From Owenia fusiformis (taxonomy: Eukaryota; Annelida; Polychaeta; Sabellida; Oweniidae), in NCBI GenBank assembly GCA_903813345.2, contig CAIIXF020000008.1:13872822-13936821 (forward strand): DNA of 64,000 nt, written 5' to 3'. The position numbers and the translations under genes are program-made. Shown piece by piece: positions 39,080 to 51,593 of this stretch. The notes beneath the pieces are model-generated. The model was not told the DNA's origin. It worked only from the letters and a program-made list of their open reading frames with translations, and did not search any database. The first letter of the stretch is position 1; every line of letters begins with the position of its first letter.

Positions 39080-40495
39080 GTTAATGAAATAGCATGATAA
39101 GATGCCTTTTGCCCATTTGAACTTGAACTACTGAAACGATTTCATTGCACGATAATGTATTTTATGAGAAAAGCATGAATTAAAGGGGAATTCATTTAAA
39201 TTGCTAAATATATGCATGTGTATATATATCATATTTCACACTAATGCTTTTAACCTTTGAGCCTGCAGTTTCTAGAGGACCTGAGAATTAATAGTTGTCT
39301 GAGATTGGCCTCTACTAGAGACCTCTTTCTAGCAATGAAACGGTCCAGAGCGCCGAAGAGGTTCACAAACTTCATACGCTATCATCTCAAGAATCCCCTT
39401 TTGATCAATCGAACCAGATGTAAATAATTAATTGATCTGACATATATAATCACATATAACCAAATATATATTCGAAGCATGTTTTACTAATTTAGTGCAT
39501 GAGTAATAAATGCACTAAATGCACTTAGTGTGTGCACATGATAACTACTATGAAATATAACGTGTGTATCATCATAACATATAATCCAGGTGTACATAAT
39601 TAATTGATCGAATAATTTATTAACCGATATTACCTCAGTGCCTTTGACTGAAGTGAGTTGTAAATAATACTAACTCTAATTTGTTTATAATATATTTATC
39701 ATATATCATGAATAACATCTTATTGGAAGATGTTAAAGATGCATGAAGTGTGATAATCTGCCGAACGGATTGTACCTTATTGGAAGGTGCAGGTGGGCAG
39801 AATTTTGTAAATCTTATATAGAGGGCATACAAGGTATAAGTATGTCTCCATGTAAAAGTAAATTGAACATAAGATGTTAGGTATAGAGATAAGTTAGATA
39901 AGTTTAGTCAAGTATCATCATTGCATGTATTCATACATATTACTCACGTAGTAATCATATTTACTCACCTTATTTAACCATTATAACATGATAATATATT
40001 AATCACTAATAAAATAACAAAAGAAGAAGATGACTTCAGAGACGAGTAGCTCCTACAAAGATGAACTAAAGAATCACCAGGTGCCATCTATCAATGGATC
40101 ACCCAACATATGAACGCTGAATGCGGATTATGATCAGTGATATCGATAATGAATATGGACGCTGAAGGTGAAACTAGGAAATGCTATGAGGAGAAGAGAA
40201 TGGATAGAGACATTTACTTATGCATATCCATACTGCTACAACAATTCATAAACACTAATAAGTGATATGAAGACGGAGACTAAGAATAAAGTTTAACAGT
40301 TAATTAAACTATGAACTCTGGAGCATGAAAGTAATCCTGGTCTTTCACCACATTCATTGGAACCAGGAACCACGTCAACCTAATGGGTTGTTGCGCGGCC
40401 GGAATGTGGTATATCATCTCAAAAATACAAAATAAAAATAAAATAAATAAATAATTTATATTGTAAAGTAAATTAACCAGGTATGGTTAATTTCT
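39080..40495 (+). other. 3' noncoding region (copy F)
   Basis: 1.4 kb without a conserved ORF. Shared blocks: CACTAATGCTTTTAAC onwards (39238-39400), GATGTAAATAATTAATTGATC (39417-39437) and a second form at 39589-39609, AACGCTGAATGCGG near 40111, and the hairpin CAACC-taatg-GGTTG near 40375. Copy 1 and copy 5 have the same order. Function unknown; export or packaging RNA signals are possible. Confidence 0.5.
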
Positions 40496-40509
40496 AAAGA
40501 AGGGGAGAT
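40496..40509 (+). promoter_or_regulatory. Polypurine tract (copy F)
   Basis: AAAGAAGGGGAGAT immediately before the 3' LTR; identical to copy 1. Confidence 0.85.
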
Positions 40510-41112
40510 TGTTATGATTCGGTCAGTACGTAATTATATTTAATTATATATAATTACTTTATTATTTATTTATTATTTATTATCCGATATAAAATACCAT
40601 TTATATTCCATATATATGCTTTCTTATGATTAATGACTATTTAGACCTCAGTTTGCTTTAGTGCAGGGGAATCCCTACGCTACTATATTCAGCCAAAACG
40701 AAGATATATCAATGAATTCTGACAAGTTAAAACTTCCAACAACCAATCACAACTCAGAATTATGATTTGAATCTTGCTTACATAAGCATGAAATCAGCAA
40801 TATTCTTACTTATATTTGCACAATTTTGACAGGTAAAATAATGTATTTTACCTGGTATATAAAGAAGTCGGCAAGATCTGCTTATTCAGTAAGTTTTACT
40901 CACTCACTACGATGCTCAACAATTGATGAAAGGAGAAACAATAACAAGCGAATCTACCGAAACTCGGCTGGCCGGATCAATCTCAAGAAGAATTGGAATT
41001 TGAAATAAAATTAAGAAACAAAACAAAGGAGTCGTGTTCAATTAGGTAGTCAGGAACCCTGCGAGTACCGAAGGACCACAAGATCCCGAAGCGACAGTTA
41101 CGATACGTAACA
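40510..41112 (+). repeat. 3' LTR of copy F
   Basis: 603 bp; matches the 5' LTR without visible substitutions except that TTCAGCATATTCAAACATTG and the following bases are replaced by a shorter CATATATATG near 40608. TATT follows at 41113-41116. Confidence 0.95.
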
Positions 41113-41116
41113 TATT

Positions 41117-41693
41117 ACTCCAAACCATACATGTCATAGGAGCTTTGAAATTTTGAAAAGTTGTCTGAAACAAAAATTGTGATCATAAAAAGAGTTTCTC
41201 ATTTTTTCTATTTTTAGGAATGAATTCAAATTTTCAAAAGCTTCTATAATTTCAAATAATATATTTGGCACACTTTTTCAAAAATGCAATAGATTCTGTC
41301 TGGTGACCTTTCTAAAAGTCCAACTTTTAACTGTTTTTGAGTCACATTTTCTGAGTCACACTCCTCTGTGTATACTTTCTCCAGTATGTATGAATCGAAA
41401 CTAGGTTAATTTCCCATGTGCCTAAACCAATATTTTATTGTTTTATTTACTTTCTGTGTATGTGTGTATTGACTACTATTTATATTTTTCCAGTGTATAT
41501 ATGAAACAATAAATTTTAACTGTGTGTATTGACAAATATCATGTACTTTCTCCAATGTGTATGAGCAAATATTATGTACTTTCACTAGTTATTTAACCAA
41601 TACTCTGTACGTTCATACACACTGGAGAAAGTACATAGTATTTGTTCATACAAAATGTATGTTCATAAACAATGGAGTACATGCTATTTGTTC
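41117..41693. repeat. Unassigned DNA with dispersed short repeats
   Basis: No gene. From about 41360, variants of GTACTTTCTCCAGTGTGTATGA occur several times in direct and inverted orientation (for example 41543, 41573, then inverted at 41610 and 41660), giving hairpin potential. It ends at the truncated start of env copy 4. Confidence 0.45.
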
Positions 41694-44050
41694 ATGCGTG
41701 CGAACAATTAAAAGAATTAATGAAAAACTTATAAACCAAAATAATACAACATCAAAATAACATAAGATCAATTGTTCCACAAGAAAGTAAAAGGCAAACT
41801 AAAGTTAAAAGAGATTCAATATTATCTCCGATAGGCAGTTTTATTGGTGGGATATTTGGATTGGCAACTGGAAAAGTGTCAATATACTAAAATCGCACAT
41901 AATCCACTTAGAATCTTTTGGAAATATTACCGCGAGAAGATTGAATACCTTTCAAAATCAATTGCATGGCTTTATGGTTCTTTCAAATAATAGAACAGAT
42001 AACATCATGAATTCTGTGAAATTAAATCATGCGTCATTAAATCAATTGCGTGAATATATTGATAACATTGATCGCCAGCTAGGAAATGAAGCTCAATCTA
42101 TTAACGACCTTAGAAATGATGTTTTAAAATTATCAGGAATGGTATTATTTTTTTATTATTATTAAATTTATTTCAATAGAATACAAAAAATGTAAATACA
42201 GACATGTAAATTCTTAAATCGCCACAATGGCATTATATCATTATATCAGGAATGGTAACTGCTATGTTTAAATATACCTCGGAATTATTAATTAATTTAC
42301 AATTTGCTGAAAATAATTTATATCGGAAAGTAATTGCCTTACAGAAAGCAAATAAAGGGTATCTATCGCCAGAATTAATTGATGCAAAAGTGCTAAATAA
42401 TTCACTTCAAGAGGTTAAATCAAAACTGAGGCGCGAATATCCTGAATTTACTCTGGTTCACAATGACCCAGGATATTACTATGATAATCGAGTGTTAACA
42501 TATGCGCAATCAGAAGGTTATTTATATTTCACCATAGAAATCCCGCTGTTAACAGTCAAAGAAACATACAAAATATTTCAAATAAAACCTTTTCCTGTTC
42601 CTATTCAACGCGGAATAAGTTTAAGAAATGATGTAACTAATCATTCGGTCATATTAGATAATCAGGAGAAATATTTTGGAATTAATGAGGCTGGGAATTA
42701 TTTTGCGGAATTAGAAGATCGTGTTAATTTTAGTTGTGAACTGAGAAAACAACAAAATGGTGATTTCATGTTTAATTTAAGGGCACGATCTGATCCGACG
42801 TGTTATTCGGCATTGTTCTTCGATGATCAACATGCAATTTTGAAACTCTGTAAATTTACATATCTTATACAAAACGAGATATTTACGAACATAATTGAAT
42901 TAAAGAATAATGCATTACTAATATCTACTAACTCAAAGGGAATTTGGCATTCGAAATGTAAAGGAAAACCATCAAAGCAAGTTTCAAGTTGTAAATTATG
43001 TAAAATCAAATTACCATGTCAATGCGATCTATCCATCGGAGATACGTATGTTCCTGAAAAGATTGGTTGTGAAAATGATTCCATTCAATTACGTTATGAA
43101 TACGCAGTTAACGGTCCTTACATCTTTCATTTTTTTTGGTTTGGAACATTTAAAAGGAATATCGGGAAATTCATTTGATTTAGAAGAGCCAATAGCTAAC
43201 AATCCGGAAATAAAAATTCAAGAACGGAAATGGCAAGATATAAATGCTAGAGATAAAGTTTTCAAGGCCGACTTGCAGAAATTAGCCTTTAAAATAAGTC
43301 AAAACAAACCGCTTCATTTTGACGCGAATGAACAAACCATATCCGATATATTTGGAAGTTCTTGGTGGTCTGAGTCTACTACAAATATAATTACTGTTGT
43401 GGTGTGGGTAATTTGTCTCGCATCAATCATTTTAAGCGTTTACGTTATAATGAAAATGCGATGAATCACTTTAGCTATCGCTGCGAAGAAAATTGTAAAC
43501 ACAGAAGCCAGACAGTTCAGTAATAAGCCAGTAATTCTAGAACAAGGAAGTATACAGCACGCGAAAGTCGAAGAAATCGGTCAAATTGAACTGTGGAACA
43601 TTATCTTGCTTACATTTGTTACAACATATGTAGTCGTTAGATCGGTCATGTTGATTCGTAAAGTTTTTCAAACATATGTGTATAAGTGAACTCCAAAGAG
43701 GGGTGTACGTCTAATGATGGAATTGATATCGCCACAGTCAAGGGTTCAGATTCCGGTGATCGAGTTAAAAGTCGCATATCATAGGGTCCAATTGGTACAC
43801 ATGATTCAATACATGAGATCAGAGCTCAACATACTTACTTAAGAGTTATTTAGAGGTCAAATGGGGACAAATTAAGTTCATGTTAGATGACGAGGAAATG
43901 AAGTTAGATCTTCCTAATAAATTACCAATACCCTATATTGAAAAGGGAGTCATTGATCGTTTATTGCATGAACCATATGTTATTCGATTCTATTGTGAAA
44001 TTGATGAAAATGTATTTGTCCTTATTCCAAAAGAAAGAATGGTGGTATAA
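41694..44050 (+). pseudogene. env: B-type env (copy 4)
   Basis: Starts inside the gene (TGCGAACAATT); a TAA replaces Lys near 41720 and a frameshift lies near 41868. It is interrupted by a 100-bp retroposed insert with 14-bp repeats (42131-42257). From 42252 the frame is open for 308 codons through the cysteine-rich block; a T-run frameshift follows near 43130. TM1 is intact, TGA at about 43462 and again TGA at about 43687, the latter shared with copy 3. 1-nt losses in the tail near 43798 and 43841. The final tail LPIPYIEKGVIDRLLHEPY is recognisable. Confidence 0.8.
42145..42243 (-). mobile_element. Short retroposed insert with 14-bp target duplication
   Basis: About 100 bp between two copies of TATCAGGAATGGTA (42131-42144 and 42244-42257). 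It begins T-rich and reads, on the minus strand, into an A-rich tail (AATAATAATAAAAAAA). A long duplication plus an A-rich end indicates LINE-type retroposition of a 5'-truncated SINE or LINE tail. Confidence 0.6.
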
Positions 44051-44074
44051 TAAGTTATTGAATAATTATTTCAG

Positions 44075-44290
44075 TGGCTGAGGCATAACTACACCAAATT
44101 CCATCGTATTGGACCTGTCAGAATGAAGTATCCAAACTAGATAAATCTACCCAAACTGAGAAGATAAAAGAGGAGGCGTTAAGTGACCGCCCAGTAACTC
44201 CTAGTCACATGGTTCAACCGTTCAACCTATGGCAGAGAGTCTGGTGATGTCAGAAGTACGTGTAGAAAGAATATCGTACATTGCAGTAAA
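44075..44290 (+). pseudogene. LC8-motif accessory ORF, B-type, broken (copy 4)
   Basis: After ATTATTTCAG|TGGCTGAGG a TAA follows at the fifth codon. Then the frame shows LDKSTQTEK, a perfect D-K-x-T-Q-T-E anchor. A frameshift near 44215 precedes the VRVERISYI tail. The best preserved part is the motif itself. Confidence 0.5.
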
Positions 44291-44429
44291 AACATTCAGA
44301 AATTGGAATCAAATGCAACTAAACTACGGAAGAAAACTGAAACAAAATGGACTTAGGAAATATTCGCTAATCTTGGACTTATGAATTTCGACAATTATTC
44401 GGACTTAGATAATATTAGGCTGCAACTCG

Positions 44430-44602
44430 GACTTAGGCACAAGGAATCAGGAAGAAGGAACGGGAAATAAAATCAATAAAGTCATAGGAACACAACATCT
44501 ACTGCGTTAGTTAGTTAAGAGGTGACGACCTGTGAGTACCAGAGACCCACAAGATCCTGGAAACAGCCCTAAGTGATTATCGGTCACGCACCGCCGGTCA
44601 CA
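44430..44602 (+). repeat. Fragment of a third LTR family (U5 end)
   Basis: AATAAAATCAATAAAG near 44468 (poly(A) signal) is followed by a U5-like block at 44533-44560 (GAGTACCAGAGACCCACAAG then ATCCTGG) that parallels the A and B LTRs, then GGTCACGCACC. The left boundary is uncertain. It is joined directly to an A-type env end at 44603. Confidence 0.4.
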
Positions 44603-44673
44603 CTTATATTATTAGGTTTTATTATGAATTGGAAACTAACGTATTTGTGATAATACCCTTAGCTAGATCCTAA
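44603..44673 (+). pseudogene. env: Last 23 codons of A-type env (copy 5)
   Basis: CTTATATTATTAGG to the stop TAA (44671-44673), encoding YIIRFYYELETNVFVIIPL. All upstream env is missing. Confidence 0.8.
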
Positions 44674-44698
44674 TGTGGAAATGGTTTTGAAATTCCAG

Positions 44699-44895
44699 TG
44701 GCGGAGAGGCAACTCTGGAGAAGGGTATGACCCACCAGGGATCAGGGCACCCAAACAGAGGAGGCTGCAGCCCCAACTATACCAGAGGCTGGGCCCTCCA
44801 ATCCTGCAGAGACCTGATCTCCGGAGATCCGTGAACATGTAGAGCTGACGAATATCTTCATAGAAAAGGCTTCAAAAATAAATAATAAACAATAG
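44699..44895 (+). pseudogene. LC8-motif accessory ORF, A-type, one stop (copy 5)
   Basis: TTCCAG|TGGCGGAGAGG; AERQLWRRV then TGA, then TRDQGTQTEEAA in the same frame and the tail EHVELTNIFIEK. Open except for the one TGA. The motif keeps TQTE with Gln for the basic residue. Confidence 0.55.
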
Positions 44896-44960
44896 AAACA
44901 ATAGAAAAAAAACCATCTCGGAACATTTGAACTTTAGGAAAAGAAAAACAACGTAGCAAC

Positions 44961-45276
44961 ATAAATTTATCAAATGTCAATTAAATGCCTTACCTTCCTG
45001 GTCGCTGAGCAAGAAGGTATATCTGAAGCAATTAGAAAAACTAATAAATATGACCTCGTTGTGTTACAAATGTCACTTTATATATCCAATCATGATTATC
45101 CATAGCCTTCCTTGTGGTCACTATGTTTGCCCCAAGTGTAAATATGTCCTTACATTAGATGAACTATTGGGTTGTGTAGAGTGTATACAAAAATGGAAAG
45201 ATGATCCCTCCTGTTGTACCAGCTGTTAAGCAGAAATCACTTACTTGGGGGAGGAACATAAATGTCCAGGTTGTAA
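44961..45276 (+). pseudogene. A-type RING-like gene, broken (copy 5)
   Basis: The ATG region is replaced (starts at the codons for KFIKCQL). Zinc pairs are kept up to CCTSC, then TAA where copy F has Leu. His in the C-x-H pattern retained (CGHYVC). Confidence 0.7.
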
Positions 45277-46306
45277 GCTAGTAAAACAGCATGATAAGAT
45301 GCATTGTGACCATTTGAACTTGAACTATTGAAAACAATTTCATTGCATGATAATGTATTTTATGATAAAATCGTGAATTAAAGGGGAATTCATTTAAATT
45401 GCTAAAATATATGCATATATGCATATGTGTATATATATCATACTTTACTTTGCTTTTAACTTTCGAGCCTGCAGTTTCTAGAGGAACTGAGAATTAATAA
45501 TTGTCTGAGATTGGCCTCTACTAGAGACCTCTTTCTGGCAATGAAACGGTCCGGAGCGCAGAAGAGGCTCAACACTTCATACGCTATCATCTCACGAATC
45601 CCCTTTTTGATCAATGAAACCAGATGTAAATAATTAATTGATCTAATACATATAATCACATATAACCGACTATATATATTTAAACCATGTTTTACTAATT
45701 CAGTGCATGAGCCATGAATGCACTTAATGTGTGTATGTGAAATAAGTACTAAGAAAACAAAAATATAACGTGTGTATCATCATAATATATAATCCAGATG
45801 TATATAATTAATTGATGAAATAATTTATTAACCGATACTACCTCAGTGCCTTTGACTGAAGTAAATTGTAAATGATACTAACACTAATTTGTTAATCATA
45901 TATTTATCATATATCATGAACAACATCTTAATTGGAAGATGTTAAAGACGCATGAAGTGTATCTGCCGTACGGATTGTACTTTATTGGAAGGTGCAAGTG
46001 AGCAGAATTTAGTAAATCTTATATATAGAGGGCATACAAGGTATAAGTATGTCTCCATGTAAAAGTAAGGATAAAATAGATGTTCAGATAAGTTTAGTTA
46101 AGTATCATCATTGCATGCGCTCATATACATATTATTCATCCATTAATCACATTTACTCACCATATTTAACCGTTATAACCCATAATAAATTAATCACTAA
46201 TAAAATAACAATAACAAAAAGAAGAAGATGACTTCAGAGAAGATAAGCTCCAACGATGATGAACAAGAGGATCACCAGGTGCCATCTATCAATGGCTACT
46301 ATATAT
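45277..46306 (+). other. 3' noncoding region of copy 5 and joint to pol
   Basis: Same blocks as 39080-40100, with GATGTAAATAATTAATTGATC at 45623-45643 and a second form at 45797-45817. It ends abruptly after CCATCTATCAATGG (46295), and after a short AT stretch the pol of copy 6 begins at 46307. Polypurine tract and LTR are absent, so this is a recombination joint. Confidence 0.6.
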
Positions 46307-48227
46307 AGCTGATGAAGATAAACAAGACGGCATACCAGGTCTAAACCTAGAAATGCTCGGTAAGCTACAAAAACTAGATGAAGAATGGAGACCTTTGATC
46401 AATTATCTAGAGAACCAATTATTGCCTGGTAATGATATCCAAGCCAGAAAAATCCTGCTCAAAGCAGCTGATTTTGTCTACCGAGACGGTATTTTATACC
46501 ATCTCTGGTATCCAGACGGTCCGGGAACTAAATTATCAAGATGTAAGGAACAATTGGTAATTCCCAGAGGATTGATTGATGAAATCCTCACTTAACATCA
46601 TGACCAGACGACCTGTGGACACACAGGCATACACAGATTAATCGATGTCGTAAGACAAAGATATTTCTGGACTACCATGAACAAAGATGTCATCAACTGG
46701 GTTCGTTCTTGTGAAACATGTCTTGCCAGGAAAAGACCTCCCAGGTATACTCGAGGTCGTCTACTCCCTTTGGAAATTCCTGATTCTGCTTTCGACTGGT
46801 TGGAGTTAGATTGTTTGGGTCCATTAATGCAAACAGAAAACGGTAATAAATATATTGTTTCTTTTGTGAACAGACTGTCAAAGTTCCCTGCATGTTTTGC
46901 AGTCCCTGATATCAAAGCTTCTACGATTGCCCGTCTTTTGTTTGATGAAATCATTTGCCGATATGGACCACCTCTTATGATAAGTCACGATCGTGCTTTG
47001 AACTTCATGGCTGAAGTTGTTGAGAATTTGTGCGATTTATTCAAGGTCAAAAAGGTCAAATCTTCAGCACATTGTCCTCAGACTCAAGGACAAATTGAAC
47101 GGTATAATGCCAGTCTGATGGCAGCCCTGTCTTCAATTGCCGATGATCATAAGAATTGGGATGTATTGTTACCTGCGGCAATGGCTTCTTATAGAATGAC
47201 CAAAACAGTTCATGGGTTTTCCCCTATTCAAATTATGTACGGAAGGGAACCATTTATGCCATTTGATACAGTGTTACAAAGAGAGGTATCCTGTAAGTCA
47301 AATTCTGTTCAAGAACACCTAGAAACCATACAGAGTAGAATATATGAGACAAATAAAATAGTGCAAGAAAAATTGAGATTAAACCAGCAGAAAATGATCA
47401 GACAGAAGGACAAGGAAGGATATACAAGGCCACTACTGGTCGGGGAACAGGTAATGTTGTTTACCCCAAAGAAAGCCATCAAAGGTCTAAAGGCCAAGAA
47501 GTTGTTGCACCTTTGGACTGGCCCGTATACGTTATATAAATCAATAAATGAAGCCGACAATGCCTTCATATTGAGGAGAATCTCGGATGGACGTATAATG
47601 CCCACGCCGGCGAACGTACGCAGATTAAAAAGAGCCGAGCAGAGAATTACGAGAATATCAAATGAAATATTACCTGAAGGGTATGACCCAGAGGTAATCA
47701 CAGAAGAAGAAATGATGGACGCAGAAGAATTGCCAAGAGAGTGTTTCGAATCTGATGATGAAGTCGACAAAGAAGAAAGTACTTCTAACCAAGTCTTACA
47801 ACCAAATGATTCTACACAAAAGATTGACGAATCTGATGTTGGAAAGAATAAAGTTCCACGACAAGATGATTCTGAACAAGAGGTCAAGCATTCAAAAAGT
47901 GAAACAGGAAGCAAACAATTACCGACTGAAAAGGAAAAGTCGGAAGAGAATACAAAAGATGAAGACGTCGAATATTATGAAAATGAAAGTGTAAGCGAAA
48001 GTGGACAGAACCACTATGATGACTATTATGAGGTAGAAAAGATTTTGCGGGGTCGTTTTAAGAAGGGTGAATTAGAACTGCAATACTTGATCAAGTGGAA
48101 GGGTTATAAAACTCCTACATAGGAGCCCGAGTCAAACATGACACCCCAGTTAAGAGAAGAAATAAGGCAAAAGCCAGTTAAAATGACGGGGAAAGGAGAA
48201 AATATTTTACATACTAATGAAGTATGA
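46307..48227 (+). pseudogene. pol: pol fragment: integrase to chromodomain (copy 6)
   Basis: Covers the last 640 or so codons of pol, from just before the integrase zinc domain. CAA is TAA at about 46593, and the chromodomain TWEP Trp is TAG at about 48120. Everything between is open (481 codons). The integrase core has Asp, Asp and Glu (codon 47097-47099) at the exact 35-residue spacing, unlike copy F. PR, RT and RNase H are gone. Confidence 0.88.
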
Positions 48228-48924
48228 AGTGTAGAGAAAAGCATTAATCAAGTTATTACTGTCCGGAAAGTGATTTCTTTATTATTTGCAAAAGTGTGTT
48301 TTCTTCACAGTGTAGGTTTATTAATGGGAACATATGTTGGTGCTGAGAACACCCAGCCTATTTCGACTTGAAGACATATATCTGATTGAAGCAATTTGCT
48401 CATGGGTGATGCATGGATTGCAAATGTGGATTTCGGTGTGTCCGAGAGTTGATGGGATGTTGTGTTTATTTGTAATAACAAGAAAAAGGGTTATGTTTAC
48501 GTCGGGGAAGACGGGCCCCTTCCTTGATAAAGAACTAACTCTAAAATGCAATTTGTCAAAACCTCTATATTATGAGAGAAAAGGCCTGCACTGTTGGGAA
48601 AATAAAATAAAAACGGGAAACACAAATATATTAGTGTGAATGTTCTTACAGATCAATGAAGAAATATGGTAAACACATATCAGAGATGTTAAGTTAAAAG
48701 AGTAGTTATTAGAAACATATCGTGGTATTTCAAGAATATCGGACAGAGAATTAGCCGAGAACCCTAGTTACATCACCAAGAAGAGGCGGATCTTGAGTAG
48801 TTGAATGCATAAATCGTTGTCCCAAAGACAAATCCTAAAGTTTCATTGGTAGCTGTTCGAGTCCATGTTCCCCAAACATCCTAATTAAAGGTTAAGATTT
48901 GAATTCTCTTTCTCTTCTGCCGAA
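48228..48924 (+). promoter_or_regulatory. pol-env spacer of copy 6, left part
   Basis: Parallel to 34913-35600. The CRE-like element is changed to TTACATCA. Ends with CGAA (48921-48924), the left target duplication of the inverted-repeat element; the spacer resumes at 60878. Confidence 0.5.
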
Positions 48925-50256
48925 AACAGGATCTTAAGAGGTTCTGGACAAATCATTTGATTCTGGACTTGTCATATTTTTTTTTCAACGAAATCACATC
49001 CAAGGGTTGAATTTTTATTAGCTATTTAGAGAGTGAGTCCTGCCTAGTATTAATTTCAATAAAAAAGTTAAAATAGAACCCTATTTGAGAGTCAATCTAA
49101 TACTCACATTACATTGATAAATTAAGGCAAATCCTGAAATATTTTTAAGTGCATTTTTTATGAAATATTATCCAGCAATTATTTAAATGAAACGGTCTTA
49201 TTTAAATACAAATCATAACATGATATTTTTCATGAAACATTTTTCAATGAAATTCAATTGAAGGGTCAAGATAAAACGAGCTAATTTAGGTGAAAACCCT
49301 TACATGATGATGTGTTTTCATAACTTCTTTCATAAAATTCCATCAAGGGGTGAAGATAAAATGATCGAATTTAAGTGATTTAAGGATCACGAGAATATGT
49401 TTTCTTTGATATTTTCTATGAAATCCCATCCAATGGTCAAGGTAAAATTTTGATTTTGATTTGGTCACGTGTTCGAAAGATCCATATAAGGCCCATAGAA
49501 CCATATAGGAACGTCATTTTGAATGTCACGTGATAGATCCATATAAGGCTTTTAGAACCATTTATGGAAAGATGAGGGGAAGCCCCTGACACCTGTTTCA
49601 CGATTTTTATGCACTTCATTATTGTACCGAAGTTTGCCGATTCGATTCGTCGTATTTCGGAATCCTGGTGACAATTTTATACTCCATTGGAGTATTTTTG
49701 ACCTACTTCTTATGACGGAAATTCCCGAACCTTGTTCGGATTAATCCGGATTTTCTGACCTACCTTATCTACCGAGATTTCACGAGTTAACATTCGTCTC
49801 ATTCCGGAATCCTGGTGACAATTTTATACTCCATTGGAGTATTTTTGATCTACTTTTTCTGGATTTTGCCCTACTTATTATATCTTGACAACAAGCAAAT
49901 CAAAAAGTTCGACATGAACGGGTCTCGATCAACTAACCTAGACTATGGAAGCCAGGCACGCTAACCATTAGACCAACGAGCTACCGATATGAAAGAACAA
50001 AAGTATTATATATTTATACCGAGCGTCAATTCAAAATGATCCTCACTTTTGTCTCCACTTAAATACGACTCGTCAGTTGTATCCAGAATAGTAGAACGCC
50101 TATGGCGCTAGTGAATAACCAAGTCCCAGGTGAGTGGTTCGTATCCCTCCGTGATATACTATTTTTGTTTTATTAAATACGACAGAAAGGAGCAAGGTGT
50201 AGGTTGAAAACAAGACGTTAGTTTGTTTCAAAACAGTTTGGAAACATTAATCTCTG
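48925..50256. repeat. Left terminal inverted repeat, example 2
   Basis: Pairs with 59539-60877. The TTTGAT run is shorter than in example 1 (about two units against three). Contains the same two tRNA-like modules and repeated palindrome. Confidence 0.85.
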
Positions 50257-51392
50257 ATAATTTAAGGTTTTCCACTCCTGAAGGGCCTCTAGATCTATGA
50301 AATTGAATAATCCACTCAGTAAAAATACGATTTCTCTGCAACCTGATGTCCAATCAAGATCATTCAAATATATATGTGTTCCTGACACGTTTGGGCGTCC
50401 GGGAATAAAATTGCTTGTGAAAACTATTTACAAAAGTGTTCCAGAGACCCTTATCTACTTGGCTAAGGTTTTATTTGAAGATACATTGCCTTATTAGCAG
50501 GTAGAGGGGCATACAGAACACAGAAGCAAATGCTATGTTGAAAATTTTCTATATTTCAATTTGAACCTGTGTTTACATGTCACGTAGGCCAGTGTTTTAT
50601 ATGGGGATTATATGTACTTTCCTTGTTTACATGAACGTAAATCATTACATGAAATCTGCATTCTTCTGGGTTTAATCTGGGTTTGTATTGTCTTATTGGG
50701 GCTTTTCGACTTTAAAACAAACCCTACCTAAATGGATTGTGTCTCGGGAACGTTTTTGTAAATAGTTATTATAAACAATTCTGAAAGAATATCACATATT
50801 TTTGTCTTCCCGATTTCAGTCATGAATTACGTCAATTTCTCGTGCAAACATTGGGTAGACGTTGTCATAACCGGATGCCCGAACGTGTCAGGAAAATATA
50901 GATACTCGAATGATGTTGATTGAACATCAGGGTTGAGAGAAATCGTAATTTTACTGAGTGGCTTCACGAAAAAATAAGCAGCACTTTAGGCCACCTAAAT
51001 ACAACTCGTCAGTTGTATCCAGTTGGAATCCCAGCGTAATGTTTTTAATTATATGGTTGTGCTTTGATTTTACGCTGAAAACATTTATAACTACGTCAAC
51101 TTTATATTAAAACATTTATTATCTTTTCAGATGTATTAAAATGTAAAATATGATATATGTCAGCTTATTGCTTTCTGGAGAACAGTCAAGGTTTAAATTT
51201 GGTACAATGAATCGGACACTCATGTAAATCGACATGGTTATAACATTGAACTCAATGCAGTAAATTAGTTATTTCTATGAATCACAGCGGGATTGGTTTA
51301 ATTTTATATGATTGCCAACTCTGGCGGTTTTTTTGTAAATGCTTTTGACCGCTGTAAATGTGAAACTGATACAGTATTATTCAATTGTTTTA

Positions 51393-51505
51393 TGTCTTGG
51401 TCACATTTGCTCCGATTTTCACTACGGCGCCCGGCCGATTGAGTATTGTGTTCAGAAATGTATTCAATTTTGAACAAAATACTCGCAGCAAATGTGATCC
51501 AGGCA
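51393..51505. mobile_element. Degenerate PIF/Harbinger-like MITE (shared site)
   Basis: Same insertion as 9196-9308 in example 1; older than the duplication of the host element. Confidence 0.6.
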
Positions 51506-51593
51506 TTACACAGCGGTATTTCGAACATACTATTGTTGCTTAACCACGACCTAGCCAATTTTAAAATCATACTCCTTATTTAAATCCAAGTAA

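Larger units (their letters stand above)
28787..41112 (+). mobile_element. Complete env-bearing Ty3/Gypsy retroelement (copy F)
   Basis: 12,326 bp with LTRs at both ends, flanked by TATT (28783-28786 and 41113-41116). Order: LTR, primer site, gag, pol, env, LC8-motif ORF, RING, long 3' noncoding region, polypurine tract, LTR. Length, env and two accessory genes set it apart from ordinary Gypsy elements (about 5-7.5 kb). By eye the two LTRs differ only in one 21-bp length change, so insertion is recent. All genes are open, but integrase lacks its catalytic Glu. Domain order RT-RH-IN with a C-terminal chromodomain places it near chromoviruses; the env resembles the F/errantivirus type. Confidence 0.9.
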
